Below are positions 36,566-45,510 of a DNA stretch of 64,000 nt, one piece after another. Numbering within the stretch: the stretch's first letter is position 1; every line of letters begins with the position of its first letter. A program made the position numbers and the translations under genes. Source of the DNA: Bradyrhizobium sp. dw_78. GTDB taxonomy: Bacteria > Pseudomonadota > Alphaproteobacteria > Rhizobiales > Xanthobacteraceae. The notes beneath the pieces were generated by a model, which was given only the letters and a program-made list of their open reading frames with translations, did no database searches and was not told the origin of the DNA. The DNA lies in assembly GCF_018449525.1 (NCBI RefSeq), contig NZ_JAAVUS010000004.1, forward strand, positions 248,001 to 312,000. The letters are read 5' to 3'.

Positions 36566-37384
36566 TCAATCCCATTTCGGCGCGAAACCGAAATCGGTGA
36601 GCCGTCCCTTTGGCGTCCCCATCGCAGATATCCGCCGCATCTCCGCCTCCGACAGTTCGAAGTCGAAAATATCGATGTTTTCCGACAGCCGCTCGATCCG
36701 CGAGGTCCGCGGTATCGCGGCAACATTCTGTTGCACCAGCCAGCGCAGGCAGACCTGGGCTGCGGTCTTGCCGTGGCCCTGCCCGATCCGGGCCAGCATC
36801 TGGTCGTTCTTGATCCGGCCCTTGGCGACCGGGCTATAGGCAACGACGGCGAGGCCGTTTCGGGCACAGGCATCCCGTACCTTGGCCTGATCGAGATAGG
36901 GATGGAATTCGACCTGATCGCATACCAGCGGCTCCGGACAGGCCGCGACCGCCTCTTCGATCAGAGCCACGGTGAAATTCGAGACGCCGATGTGCCGCGT
37001 CAAACCGAGTTTCTTGACATGGGCGAGCCCGCCCAGGGTCTCCTGCAGCGGCACCCGCGGATTGGGCCAGTGCAGCAGCAGCAGATCGACTTCGGAAAGA
37101 TGCAGCTTGCTCAGGCTTTCCTTGGTGGAGCGTTCGAGATCGATCGGCGCGAAATGGGTGGTCCAGACCTTGGTGGTCACGAACACCTCGTCGCGCTTCA
37201 CCCCGGACGCGCGCAGCCCCTCGCCGACCTCGCGTTCGTTCTCATAGATCTGCGCGGTGTCGATATGGCGATAGCCGAGCCGCAACGCCTGCTCGACCAG
37301 GCGCGCGCAGATTCGCCCGCGCAACTCCCAGGTGCCCAGTCCGATTGCCGGGATTTTTGCGTCATTGGCCTCGACGAATTGCAT
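36566..37384 (-). CDS. Aldo/keto reductase
   Basis: A 272-residue NADPH-dependent oxidoreductase of the AKR superfamily. The catalytic tetrad is D42, Y47 (GYRHIDTAQIYENE), K72 (VTTKVW) and H105 (LLHWPNP). The C-terminal IPRTSRIERLSENIDIFDF segment holds the cofactor phosphate contact. It resembles AKR5-type 2,5-diketo-D-gluconate reductase relatives, but the substrate is not certain. It sits 42 bases upstream of the TonB/TolA-like gene. Confidence 0.92.
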   Translation of the reverse strand: MQFVEANDAKIPAIGLGTWELRGRICARLVEQALRLGYRHIDTAQIYENEREVGEGLRASGVKRDEVFVTTKVWTTHFAPIDLERSTKESLSKLHLSEVDLLLLHWPNPRVPLQETLGGLAHVKKLGLTRHIGVSNFTVALIEEAVAACPEPLVCDQVEFHPYLDQAKVRDACARNGLAVVAYSPVAKGRIKNDQMLARIGQGHGKTAAQVCLRWLVQQNVAAIPRTSRIERLSENIDIFDFELSEAEMRRISAMGTPKGRLTDFGFAPKWD

Positions 37385-37437
37385 GGGCGGATACTCGATC
37401 GAGTCCCATTATGATACTTGGAGCCCGCGCTGCCAAC

Positions 37438-37776
37438 TCAGACCGCCGACGGCTCCGTCGCCAGCGCGGCAAAAACGGTATCGGGCGCGTGCGCAATCAC
37501 GGCCAACAAAGCCCGCGCCGGTCCGCGCGGCATGCGCTTGCCCTGCTCCCAATTGCGAATGGTCTCGACGGGGACGCCGAGCCGCGCGGCAAATTCAAGC
37601 TGGGTCAGCCTGGCCCGGCGGCGAAGGTCGCGAACACCGGCCGGCGGCACCGTCTCCCGCGGAGCGGTCGATGTCGGCAGCGGTGCGACGAAAGGCGCCA
37701 CCGGGGCGAGCGGAAACTCCTGCCCGTCCCGCAATTCGACGATCCGTCCGTCCGCCTTTAACCGCAAGCGTTGCAT
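37438..37776 (-). CDS. Helix-turn-helix (XRE-like) regulator
   Basis: A 112-residue DNA-binding protein. The N-terminal strand-rich part (MQRLRLKADGRIVELRDG) is followed by a Pro-rich linker and an XRE-type helix-turn-helix at about 52-92: TQLEFAARLGVPVETIRNWEQGKRMPRGPARALL. This layout resembles HigA/MqsA-like antitoxin regulators, but no toxin gene is adjacent. The ATG at 37776 has a GGTGGA ribosome binding site; ATGs at 37809 and 37815 are possible but would overlap the CtrA-type box. Confidence 0.78.
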   Translation of the reverse strand: MQRLRLKADGRIVELRDGQEFPLAPVAPFVAPLPTSTAPRETVPPAGVRDLRRRARLTQLEFAARLGVPVETIRNWEQGKRMPRGPARALLAVIAHAPDTVFAALATEPSAV

Positions 37777-37814
37777 GTTCCACCCCACGCTTGAGACAGT
37801 ATCAGCCATGCACA

Positions 37815-37829
37815 TTAAGTTCGGATTAA
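37815..37829. promoter_or_regulatory. Perfect CtrA box (TTAA-N7-TTAA)
   Basis: TTAAGTTCGGATTAA exactly fits the full CtrA-binding pattern TTAA-N7-TTAA, followed by C. It lies 39-53 bases before the preferred ATG of the HTH gene, in the position of its promoter. The mgtE stop is 26 bases away on the other side. Confidence 0.6.
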
Positions 37830-37854
37830 CGATAAGCCGGTCCTTGGAGCCGGC

Positions 37855-39273
37855 CTAGTTCAGCCCGAACCACAGCGTCGCGATCCCGAGAAACGAGAAG
37901 AAACCGACAACATCGGTAATCGTCGTGACGAAGGTGCCTGACGCCACCGCCGGGTCGGCCCGCACCCGTTCCAGCACGATCGGGATCAGGATGCCGCCGA
38001 GCGCCCCGGCCACAAGATTGCAGATGATGGCGAGGCCGATGACAATTCCCAGTCCGGGAATCTTGAACCAGGCGACCGCGGCAACGCCGGTGATGAGGGC
38101 GAACGCAACGCCGTTGACGAGGCCGACCAGGGCCTCGCGCACCACCACGCGGAATGCATTGTTCGAACCAAGCTCACGGGTCGCCAGCGCGCGCACCGCG
38201 ACCGTCATGGTCTGGGTCGCGGCATTGCCGCCCTGGCTCGCCACGATCGGCGCCAGCACCGCGAGCGCCACCATCTTTTCGAGCTGACCTTCAAACAGGC
38301 CCAGCACCGAAGACGCCAGGAAAGCGGTGGCGAGATTGACCAGAAGCCAGTTGAAACGGCCTTTGGCGGTGGTGAGGACGCTGTCGGACAGTTCTTCGTC
38401 GCTGGTCACGCCACCCAGCGCCTTCAGGTCCTCGTCGGCCTCTTCCTCGATCACGTCGACCACGTCGTCGATGGTGATGACGCCGACCAGCCGGTTGGTG
38501 GTATCGACGACGGGTGCGGCGACCAGATTATATTTGCCGAACATCCGCGCCACCTCTTCCTGGTCGTCCAGGGCCGAGACGCGGCGGCGGTCTTCGTCAA
38601 TTAAATCGGCGAGCGGCACCGGCCGGCGCGAACGCAGCAGCGCGTCGAGCGATATGGCGCCCTGCCAGTGCTGCGCCTTATCGACCGCGTAGATTTCATA
38701 GAAGCGATGCGGCAGGTCCGGCGTGTTGCGCATGTAGTCGATCGCCTGCCCCACGTTCCAGTCCGGCGGCACGGTGATGAACTCGGACTGCATCCGGCGG
38801 CCGGCGGAATTCTCCGGGTAAAGCAGGCTGCGCTCAAGCGTGTCGCGCTCTTCCTGCGGCAGCTTCTCCAGGATCTCTTCCTGATCCTTCTCGTCCAGCG
38901 CCTCGAGCAGTTCGACGGCGTCATCGGATTCCAGTTCGCGAACGCCCTCTGCAACCGTCTCCGGTTCGAGCTCCTCGAGGATTTCCTCGCGGACCGCGTC
39001 ATCGACCTCGTTGAGCGCCGAGAAGTCGAAATCCGCGCCGGTCAGTTCCACGAGGCTGACGCGGTCGTCGGGGGCGAGCGCCGCGACCAGATCGCCGAGA
39101 TCGGCCTCATGTAATTCGGCCACGATTTCGCGCAGCGGCGCCGTGTCCGCCTCATGAATGGCGCGCGTGATTTCAGCGACGAATTCCGGGCGAATTTCGC
39201 CATTTTCGTCGCGCATCGGAAGGTGGCCGAGGATCGCATCGGCGGGTCTGGCGATGTCCATGTCTTCGGCCAT
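37855..39273 (-). CDS. mgtE: Magnesium transporter MgtE
   Basis: A 472-residue Mg2+ channel. The cytosolic N domain (to about 125) is Glu/Asp rich with superhelical repeats. It is followed by two CBS domains (about 130-255, including DDVVDVIEEEADED) that sense Mg2+, and a C-terminal membrane domain of five helices with ASQGGNAATQTMTV, the family pore signature. The ATG at 39273 is preferred over a GTG 12 bases upstream, because the GAGG there forms its ribosome binding site. No M-box or other riboswitch was seen before it. Confidence 0.95.
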   Translation of the reverse strand: MAEDMDIARPADAILGHLPMRDENGEIRPEFVAEITRAIHEADTAPLREIVAELHEADLGDLVAALAPDDRVSLVELTGADFDFSALNEVDDAVREEILEELEPETVAEGVRELESDDAVELLEALDEKDQEEILEKLPQEERDTLERSLLYPENSAGRRMQSEFITVPPDWNVGQAIDYMRNTPDLPHRFYEIYAVDKAQHWQGAISLDALLRSRRPVPLADLIDEDRRRVSALDDQEEVARMFGKYNLVAAPVVDTTNRLVGVITIDDVVDVIEEEADEDLKALGGVTSDEELSDSVLTTAKGRFNWLLVNLATAFLASSVLGLFEGQLEKMVALAVLAPIVASQGGNAATQTMTVAVRALATRELGSNNAFRVVVREALVGLVNGVAFALITGVAAVAWFKIPGLGIVIGLAIICNLVAGALGGILIPIVLERVRADPAVASGTFVTTITDVVGFFSFLGIATLWFGLN

Positions 39274-39357
39274 GCCGTGCCTCACCGGTTTGACTGGATT
39301 ACTGAATTCGTCTGAGCTACGGCTTCACGCATTACCCAATGGGCTATACCGAGCGCA

Positions 39358-40182
39358 ATGAAAAACATGCTCTGGCGAAAACGGACTTTCAGGCTCGCGC
39401 ACGCGCTGGGCGCCGGCCTTGCGGTCGCGGTCTCGATGGCGTTGATCGCAACGGCTCAGGCGGCGGAGTGTTCCAACAAGGACGCGCTCGGCACCTCACG
39501 CATTCTCGCCGTCGATGCCGTCACGACGCCGCGGGTCGGCCTCAAAAGCTTTCCGCAGACCCTGCCGCTGGAAGATCACGAGGTGGTGCTGACCTTCGAC
39601 GATGGCCCCTGGCCCGCCACCACGCCGAAAGTGCTGGCGGCGCTGGCCCATGAATGCGTGCATGCGACGTTCTTTCTGATCGGCAAGCCCGCATCGGAAC
39701 ACCCGGATCTGGTGCGAAGGATCGCGGCCGAAGGTCATACGATCGGAACCCATAGCTGGACGCATCCCAGCCTCGCCCAAATCAAGCCGGACCAAGCCGT
39801 CGCGCAAATCGATCACGGCATCTCGGCAGTGGAAAGGGTGCTGCATGGCGTGGCCACCACCAAGCCGAGCACACCGTTTTTTCGCTTTCCAGGCTTCGAG
39901 AGCACGCCAGCGACGCTCGACCTGCTGCAGTCGCGCGGTATCGTCGTGTTCGGCGCCGACCTTTGGGCCAGCGACTGGAATCCGATGACCCCCGCGGAAG
40001 AGCTGAAGCTGCTCACCGGCCGGCTGGAAGCCGCCGGCAGGGGCATCATCCTGCTGCACGATCCGAAGGCGCATACCGCCGCGATGCTGCCGGCTTTCTT
40101 GCGCTACCTCAAGGAAAACCACTACCGCGTGGTCCATCTGGTGCCGGCAGTTCCCCCGACCGGCATCGCCCGCCTGCCCTGA
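39358..40182 (+). CDS. Polysaccharide deacetylase, NodB homology
   Basis: A 274-residue exported carbohydrate esterase (CE4). The signal peptide ends near AQAA (residue 36). NodB motifs are TFDDGP (D81/D82), HSWTH (H132/H136, metal ligands), RFPGF and a C-terminal LLHD. It should remove N-acetyl or O-acetyl groups from a polysaccharide in the periplasm. A paralogous gene follows 92 bases downstream, pointing to a local duplication. Confidence 0.92.
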   Translation: MKNMLWRKRTFRLAHALGAGLAVAVSMALIATAQAAECSNKDALGTSRILAVDAVTTPRVGLKSFPQTLPLEDHEVVLTFDDGPWPATTPKVLAALAHECVHATFFLIGKPASEHPDLVRRIAAEGHTIGTHSWTHPSLAQIKPDQAVAQIDHGISAVERVLHGVATTKPSTPFFRFPGFESTPATLDLLQSRGIVVFGADLWASDWNPMTPAEELKLLTGRLEAAGRGIILLHDPKAHTAAMLPAFLRYLKENHYRVVHLVPAVPPTGIARLP

Positions 40183-40274
40183 CCCCCAAAGCCGCCAATG
40201 AAGATCGAACGATTAAGCTTCCGTTCACGGCGCGGCCTGTATGACGATTTCATAAACGAAAGTGACGGTACTTC

Positions 40275-41693
40275 ATGATCCGCAAGGCTCTCGTCGGCCC
40301 CCGGATGCGGCAATGGGCCGTTTCAAGCGCGGCGCTGTCGTTGGCGCTGTTTACCTGCATCGCCGCGCAGGCCGTGTCCGCCGCCGATTGCCCCGGCAAT
40401 CCTGACGCGCTCGGCACCTCGCGGACGATCGTGGTCGATCCCCGGCAGCATCCCCGGATCGGCACCATGCAATATGCCGAAACCCTGCCGCTGCGGGACC
40501 ATGAGGTGGTGCTGTCATTCGATGATGGCCCGCTGCCGCGCAACAGCAATCAGATTCTGGCCATCCTCGCCGCGCAGTGCATCAAGGCGAATTTTTTTGC
40601 CATCGGCCAGATGGCCCGGGTCTATCCGGAAGGCATCCGCAAACTCCGCGACGCCGGCCACACCATCGGCACCCATACCCAAAATCATCCGCTCACCATG
40701 AACAGAATGCCGATCGAGCGAGCCAAGGCGGAAATCGACGATGGCATCGCTTCGGTCAAGGCCGCGCTTGGGGATGACGCCGACAAAACGCTCGCGCCGT
40801 TCTTCCGGATCCCCGGCCTGGAGCGCGCCACCGCCGTCGAGGATTATCTCGCCTCGCAGGGCATCCAGACCTGGAGCGCCGATTTTCCGGCCGACGACTG
40901 GCGGCATATTTCGTCGCAGCGGGTTTACGATCTCGCGATCCAGCGGATCGAGGCCAAGGGAAAGGGGATTCTCCTGCTTCACGACATCCAGGCTCGGACC
41001 GTCGCGGCATTGCCGAGAATCCTGGCGACCCTGAAGGCGCGCGGTTATCACATCGTCCATGTGGTGGCGGCGACGCCGGACCGACCGGCCACGCCGACCG
41101 AGCCGCAGCAATGGCTGATGCATCCGCCGCTGGAAACCGTGGCGATCTCGCATTGGCCCAAAGTGCCCAATTTCGCTGTTGCCGACGCTGACGCGCTGGC
41201 CGCACCCGCGCTGTCCGATTTCACCGGCAAAGGCGGAGAACTGGTGCCGCTGGCCGAACCCTTCGATCGTTCAAGCCACCGCCCGCTGTCCCGGGCTACG
41301 CCGTGGCCGGCAGCGCCACTTTTCACCGATAGCGCCGCCGCTACCCTGCCCGTTCCGGCACTGACCGTTTTCGAGATTCCGGAACTGCCGCATCCGACCG
41401 CCGAGACGGTCGCCCTGCTGGCGCCCCGTTCGGAACCGACGCCCCTGCCCGAGCCCAAATCGCCGCCCGCGGCCGCAAACGGCGGCAACTCCCGACGCGC
41501 CATCCGCGGCAAATCCGGCCGCGGCAAGCGACTGACCGCATCGCAGGAGCTTTCATCCCCGGAGCCTTCAACTCAGGAGCCTTCGTCCCAGGCGCCTTCG
41601 TCTCAAAAGCCTCCGCGCGGAACGCCGGCCACGGCGCATGCCCGCCCGGTCCGGCTCAAGCATCTGGTCCAGGCCAAGCGAAGGAACGTGTGA
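40275..41693 (+). CDS. Polysaccharide deacetylase, NodB homology, with long C-terminal tail
   Basis: A 472-residue paralogue of the preceding gene. The signal peptide ends near VSAA (about 37). CE4 motifs are SFDDGP (D83/D84), HTQNH (H134/H138), RIPG and LLHD. Beyond the catalytic domain (ends about 260) it has a tail of some 210 residues, Pro/Ser/Ala rich, with a short run of SSxxPS/T-type repeats and a basic end. The tail may anchor it to the wall or make protein contacts. Both copies share the mature start with an ALGTSR motif. Confidence 0.9.
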   Translation: MIRKALVGPRMRQWAVSSAALSLALFTCIAAQAVSAADCPGNPDALGTSRTIVVDPRQHPRIGTMQYAETLPLRDHEVVLSFDDGPLPRNSNQILAILAAQCIKANFFAIGQMARVYPEGIRKLRDAGHTIGTHTQNHPLTMNRMPIERAKAEIDDGIASVKAALGDDADKTLAPFFRIPGLERATAVEDYLASQGIQTWSADFPADDWRHISSQRVYDLAIQRIEAKGKGILLLHDIQARTVAALPRILATLKARGYHIVHVVAATPDRPATPTEPQQWLMHPPLETVAISHWPKVPNFAVADADALAAPALSDFTGKGGELVPLAEPFDRSSHRPLSRATPWPAAPLFTDSAAATLPVPALTVFEIPELPHPTAETVALLAPRSEPTPLPEPKSPPAAANGGNSRRAIRGKSGRGKRLTASQELSSPEPSTQEPSSQAPSSQKPPRGTPATAHARPVRLKHLVQAKRRNV

Positions 41694-41698
41694 CCGAC

Positions 41699-42073
41699 TC
41701 AATCCGTCATGATCTTCGAAATACACAGCAACACGACCAGCACGAGAAATAACAGGTCGATATAGACCTTCATCTCGCCGTCGCGCCGCAGAGCGGCGAC
41801 ATCATTGACGAGTTGCTTGCGCGCGCCCGTCGCGGCGGGACCGTCTCCGACCATGGCCGTCAGACGGCGCGACTCGGCCTCAAGACGCTCGATGCGCCGG
41901 AAGAAAAAAAACGAATGAAACGACGACACCGCGCGCATCAGCGAATGGATCAGCACCAGGATCGCAAGCGTGGCGCGCTGCGGATATTTATCCATGAAGT
42001 TCAGGCTGTAATAGACCACGACCAGAAAAACGAAATTGGACAGGAATCGATAGGCAAAGCCCAGAAATCTCAT
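41699..42073 (-). CDS. Small membrane protein
   Basis: A 124-residue protein with three predicted hydrophobic segments (about 8-25, 34-52 and 102-120) around a charged, probably coiled central part (FRRIERLEAESRRL). I do not recognise a family with confidence. It is convergent with the second deacetylase gene, 5 bases between stops. Confidence 0.65.
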   Translation of the reverse strand: MRFLGFAYRFLSNFVFLVVVYYSLNFMDKYPQRATLAILVLIHSLMRAVSSFHSFFFFRRIERLEAESRRLTAMVGDGPAATGARKQLVNDVAALRRDGEMKVYIDLLFLVLVVLLCISKIMTD

Positions 42074-42436
42074 GCCCCGCTCCGATCGATCATCCGCCAG
42101 CCAGTCATTCTATCCCGCTCGATCCAAAGCGATCCGGCGGCAAGATCGATGCACCGGACCTGAATGTAGCGTCCGCCGACCTACGCCAATGCTGTTACAG
42201 CAAGACAACGAAGAATTCAGCCCCTGGGCACCCTAATCTAAATCGAATCCGTTTGCCTCAGGGAATCGACAGCGGCGTCGCGACTGGCGATTGCCGCATC
42301 CCTTTTTGGACCACAGGCTGGCAGGACGGGCGCAAATCGACAAGGGGCACGCAGCATCGATGCGCTTTGGTCGCTGTATTCCGTTTGGTCAGCGCCTTCC
42401 GGCGCCGTCGGTGACCGCCGCCGAAAGGCTGAACGC
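42074..42436. other. Intergenic region without recognisable features
   Basis: A 363-base spacer between the small membrane protein gene and the TcuA-like gene. Short open frames exist on the minus strand but show no family pattern, and I see no clear hairpin terminator. Confidence 0.4.
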
Positions 42437-43792
42437 TCAAAAGTGAGCAGCGGCCCCCTGCCCTGCAATGCGTCCAAAAACGAGCGACCGCATCACCGCC
42501 ACCGAATTGGGAGCCGTCCCGTAGAAATGCCCCGTCATTTCCCCAGCCGCGAAAAGGCGTTCAATCGGACCGTTTTGTCCGATCACCCGCGCGTCGGCGT
42601 CGGTGGCTATCCCGCCGAACGTGTAGACAATCCCGCAGACGACAGGAAAAGCGACAAATGGCGGCTTCTCCAAAGGACGCGCCCAATTCGATTTTCGCGG
42701 AAACAAGCCGTCGGCGGTGGCGAGGCCATCAAGACGCCCCGGGTCAAACCCCGAAAGGTCATTCCCGCAAGCTGCATTGTACTTATCAACCGTGTACGCG
42801 AATGCCTTCGGATCAACATTCATCGCTTTTGCCAGTTCGGAGAGCGTCGGCGCCTGTATCGGCGGCGCATCGGTCCGGATCGCGTTCCTGGTCCCGGGCA
42901 AATCCCACAGCCTGGCGTCTGAAACAATCCAGCCCGAACTGTCCGGGGTGTCAAAATGAACGGCCCGCGAAAAACGCTCCCACGTGTCGTGGACGAGCCC
43001 GGCGCCTTCATCAAAAAAGCGATTGCCTTGCGTATCGACAACAATCCCATATGGGTAAATCAGAATGAGCGCTGCCGCGCGATCGCTCCGCGGGTCGACC
43101 GGTTCGCTGTGCATTCCCGACCAATCGCCGCTCATGCTTGCGCCGGCTTCGATCGCCATTCTTATGCCGTCGCCGGCGTTGCTGCCTGATCCAGGCGAGA
43201 TGGGCCGGAGGGTTTCGCCCCGCGGGCCAAAATGCTCGCGTAGCAGCGCCGGACTTCCCTCGAATCCGCCGCTCGCGAGAACGATGCTCCTGGCCTCGAA
43301 CCGTCGCCCGTCGGCAAGTTCAACACCATGCGCCTCTTGACCAAGATAAAGCCGTACCGCTCTCGCATCATAAAGAATCGACACGCCCAATCTTTTTGCC
43401 TGTGATGACAGCGACTGGACGATAGCGGCTCCGCCACCCACCGGATGAATGCGTTTGTGCTCGGCGCTCAAGAGGTAGTCCAGGGATTCGAATTTGACGC
43501 CTTGTTTTTCCAGCCATCGCATCGTGTCGGGAGCTTCACGCGTCAATCTGGCAAAATAGGCGGGATCACCCCGGCCGCCTGTCGTCGCCATCATGTCCCG
43601 CTCGAAGCCGGCCGGCATTTCATCGACCGACTTCATCCTTGTGTTGGCGGGACTCCATTTCGTGTTGCCGCCACCGTCTTGCTCGGACAGATGCTCCAGA
43701 ACCAGAATACAGGAATCTTTAGCTATTTCGGCGGCCGCTATGGCCGCAGACAGACCCGCGGCTCCGTGACCGACCACAACCAAATCGTACAT
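42437..43792 (-). CDS. FAD-dependent tricarballylate dehydrogenase-like oxidoreductase
   Basis: A 451-residue flavoprotein of the fumarate reductase/TcuA group. It opens MYDLVVVGHGAAGLSAAIAAAE, the dinucleotide-binding GxGxxG fold. SIVLASGGFEGSP and the C-terminal GIVYTFGGIATD...RLFAAGEMTG...FGRIAG pattern are typical of the FAD domain. TcuA oxidises tricarballylate to cis-aconitate; relatives act on other succinate-like acids. It carries an AAGGAAAG ribosome binding site and lies 57 bases after an AAHS-type carrier gene, probably in one operon for uptake and oxidation of a carboxylic acid. Confidence 0.83.
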   Translation of the reverse strand: MYDLVVVGHGAAGLSAAIAAAEIAKDSCILVLEHLSEQDGGGNTKWSPANTRMKSVDEMPAGFERDMMATTGGRGDPAYFARLTREAPDTMRWLEKQGVKFESLDYLLSAEHKRIHPVGGGAAIVQSLSSQAKRLGVSILYDARAVRLYLGQEAHGVELADGRRFEARSIVLASGGFEGSPALLREHFGPRGETLRPISPGSGSNAGDGIRMAIEAGASMSGDWSGMHSEPVDPRSDRAAALILIYPYGIVVDTQGNRFFDEGAGLVHDTWERFSRAVHFDTPDSSGWIVSDARLWDLPGTRNAIRTDAPPIQAPTLSELAKAMNVDPKAFAYTVDKYNAACGNDLSGFDPGRLDGLATADGLFPRKSNWARPLEKPPFVAFPVVCGIVYTFGGIATDADARVIGQNGPIERLFAAGEMTGHFYGTAPNSVAVMRSLVFGRIAGQGAAAHF

Positions 43793-43849
43793 TCGACTTT
43801 CCTTGTTCGAAGCGATGGCGCGCCTCACCCAATCGGCGCGCCAGCTGAT

Positions 43850-45211
43850 CTAATGCGCAACCGCCTCGCTTGCGGCGGTCGCCTCAACCGCGCGCTTGGA
43901 GTCCGAATACACCAGTTGCATTACGATGACAGAAGCGGCCGAGGCCAAGCTGGCGATGGCCACGATGAGGAAGGTATCGGCGAAGGTCATGTGCCGTCGA
44001 CTCAATTCAGCGACGAGATACGATCCCGCCACACCTCCGAATCTGCCAAACCCGAGCATCCACGCGACCCCTGTGGTGCGCCCTGCCGTCGGGTAGAACG
44101 ATGCCGCAAGCGCCGGAAGCGACGTCAGGGAGGTCGTCAAAAATGCTCCGCCGATGAAGACCGAAGCCGTCAGCAGGCCAAGATTATCGACGCTATGCCC
44201 GATCGCATAGATTCCGATCGCAGCCAGAACAAATCCGGCGGCAATGACCAGTTTGGCATTGACCCTGTCCATGAGCCATCCCGATAGCACGGCACCGCAT
44301 CCGCCCAATGTGAACAGGCTGGATATGAGGGCTGCGGTGCTGCCGCTGATGCCAGCATCCTTGAACAAGGTCGGCATCCAGTTCACGACGGCATAGAAGA
44401 CGATCAGCGCGAAAAAATAAGCCAATAGCAGCATCATCGAACCGACGATGTAGCGAGGAGAAAGCACCAGACGAAGACCGCCGCCAGCCGTTTCCGCCCG
44501 CGCCTCCGTCATCGTGATCGATGCCGAGGGGGAGAGCGTCGAGGATATACGGCGTAACACCGCACGAATGCGCTCGACCGGAAATCTCCTCGCCACCATA
44601 TAGCGCGGTGATTCCGGGGCCAGGAACATCAACACAGCCAGGGCAAGCGGCACGACGCCGCCGAGAACGAGAACACTGCGCCAGCCGAACGCGGGAATCA
44701 TCCATGCGGCCAGGAAGCCGCCGAACGCAGCCCCGACCGGAAAGCCGCAGAACGACGCGTTGGTCAGGGTTGCGCGACGCGACGCCGGACATAACTCGCT
44801 CATCAATGTCACAGAGCTTGGCATTGCCGCGCCGAGCCCGAGTCCGCTGACAAACCGCCAAATGACGAGTTGATCCAGACTGCCAGAGAAGGACGACGCG
44901 AGCGTCGCGATGCCCATCACTGTTACAGAGGCAATGAGCATGGTCTTGCGGCCAAATCGATCCGCTATCGGCCCGGCGACAAGAGCACCGGCTGCAAGTC
45001 CGAATAACGCGGCGCTGAGCACCGGCGCCAGATCCGGTCGCGACACGTTCCATTCGGATATCAGGGACGGAGCGATATAGCCGATCACCGCGGTGTCGAA
45101 ACCGTCCAGCAGGATCGCCGTGAAGCAAAGCCCGAACAAAAACCACTGCACAGGCGAGATGGGCTGCTCGTCTATGAAATTCTCAACGTCAATGCTGCCG
45201 GTGGCCTGCAT
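43850..45211 (-). CDS. MFS transporter, aromatic acid:H+ symporter (AAHS) family
   Basis: A 453-residue major facilitator with 12 hydrophobic segments. The AAHS signature LDGFDTAVIGYIAPSLISEW is in helix 1, and GPIADRFGRKTMLI is the conserved loop between helices 2 and 3. Such carriers import carboxylated aromatics or similar organic acids with protons. The start at 45211 has a strong GGAGG ribosome binding site; the frame is open 60 codons further up. It heads the operon with the TcuA-like gene. Confidence 0.9.
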   Translation of the reverse strand: MQATGSIDVENFIDEQPISPVQWFLFGLCFTAILLDGFDTAVIGYIAPSLISEWNVSRPDLAPVLSAALFGLAAGALVAGPIADRFGRKTMLIASVTVMGIATLASSFSGSLDQLVIWRFVSGLGLGAAMPSSVTLMSELCPASRRATLTNASFCGFPVGAAFGGFLAAWMIPAFGWRSVLVLGGVVPLALAVLMFLAPESPRYMVARRFPVERIRAVLRRISSTLSPSASITMTEARAETAGGGLRLVLSPRYIVGSMMLLLAYFFALIVFYAVVNWMPTLFKDAGISGSTAALISSLFTLGGCGAVLSGWLMDRVNAKLVIAAGFVLAAIGIYAIGHSVDNLGLLTASVFIGGAFLTTSLTSLPALAASFYPTAGRTTGVAWMLGFGRFGGVAGSYLVAELSRRHMTFADTFLIVAIASLASAASVIVMQLVYSDSKRAVEATAASEAVAH

Positions 45212-45420
45212 GATATTCCTCCCCTTGGACTCCGCCCTCTGGTTGAGGGCTCTTTTGTTTTTCTCGGGCCGGCTCGTCTGCGCGGTTCGCTTATCGCCCT
45301 CGCAAGGGTCTAAGCGATCACGCTGGTTCAATCCGGCGTATTTTTTCTTATTTGTATCGGTTAAAATGGTGATTGCAAATCCGAATTGCATGATTTGCGA
45401 GTCAATTCCGACGTAAAGTA

Positions 45421-45444
45421 TAGTTCAATCGACGCATTGTACTA
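45421..45444. promoter_or_regulatory. Palindromic candidate operator upstream of the AAHS/TcuA operon
   Basis: TAGTTCAAT and ATTGTACTA form an inverted repeat with one mismatch and a six-base spacer. It lies in an AT-rich stretch about 210 bases upstream of the MFS start. It looks like a site for a dimeric regulator, but no regulator gene is adjacent and the family cannot be named. Confidence 0.45.
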
Positions 45445-45470
45445 ACTTATAGAATGCATGGCGTTACGCC

Positions 45471-45488
45471 GGCCAGGAAAACCTGGCC
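45471..45488. terminator. Hairpin between ugp operon end and MFS operon promoter
   Basis: A perfect seven-base GGCCAGG / CCTGGCC stem with an AAAA loop lies 23 bases after the end of the ugpE-like gene (minus strand), so it could end the ugp transcript. No T-run follows, so the call is tentative. Confidence 0.4.
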
Positions 45489-45510
45489 CCCCCCTTCTCC
45501 GGATCATGCA

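Noticed and set aside
39274-39357. Mg2+ riboswitch before mgtE
   Set aside because: The spacer is only 84 bases long to the next gene and shows no M-box-like structure.
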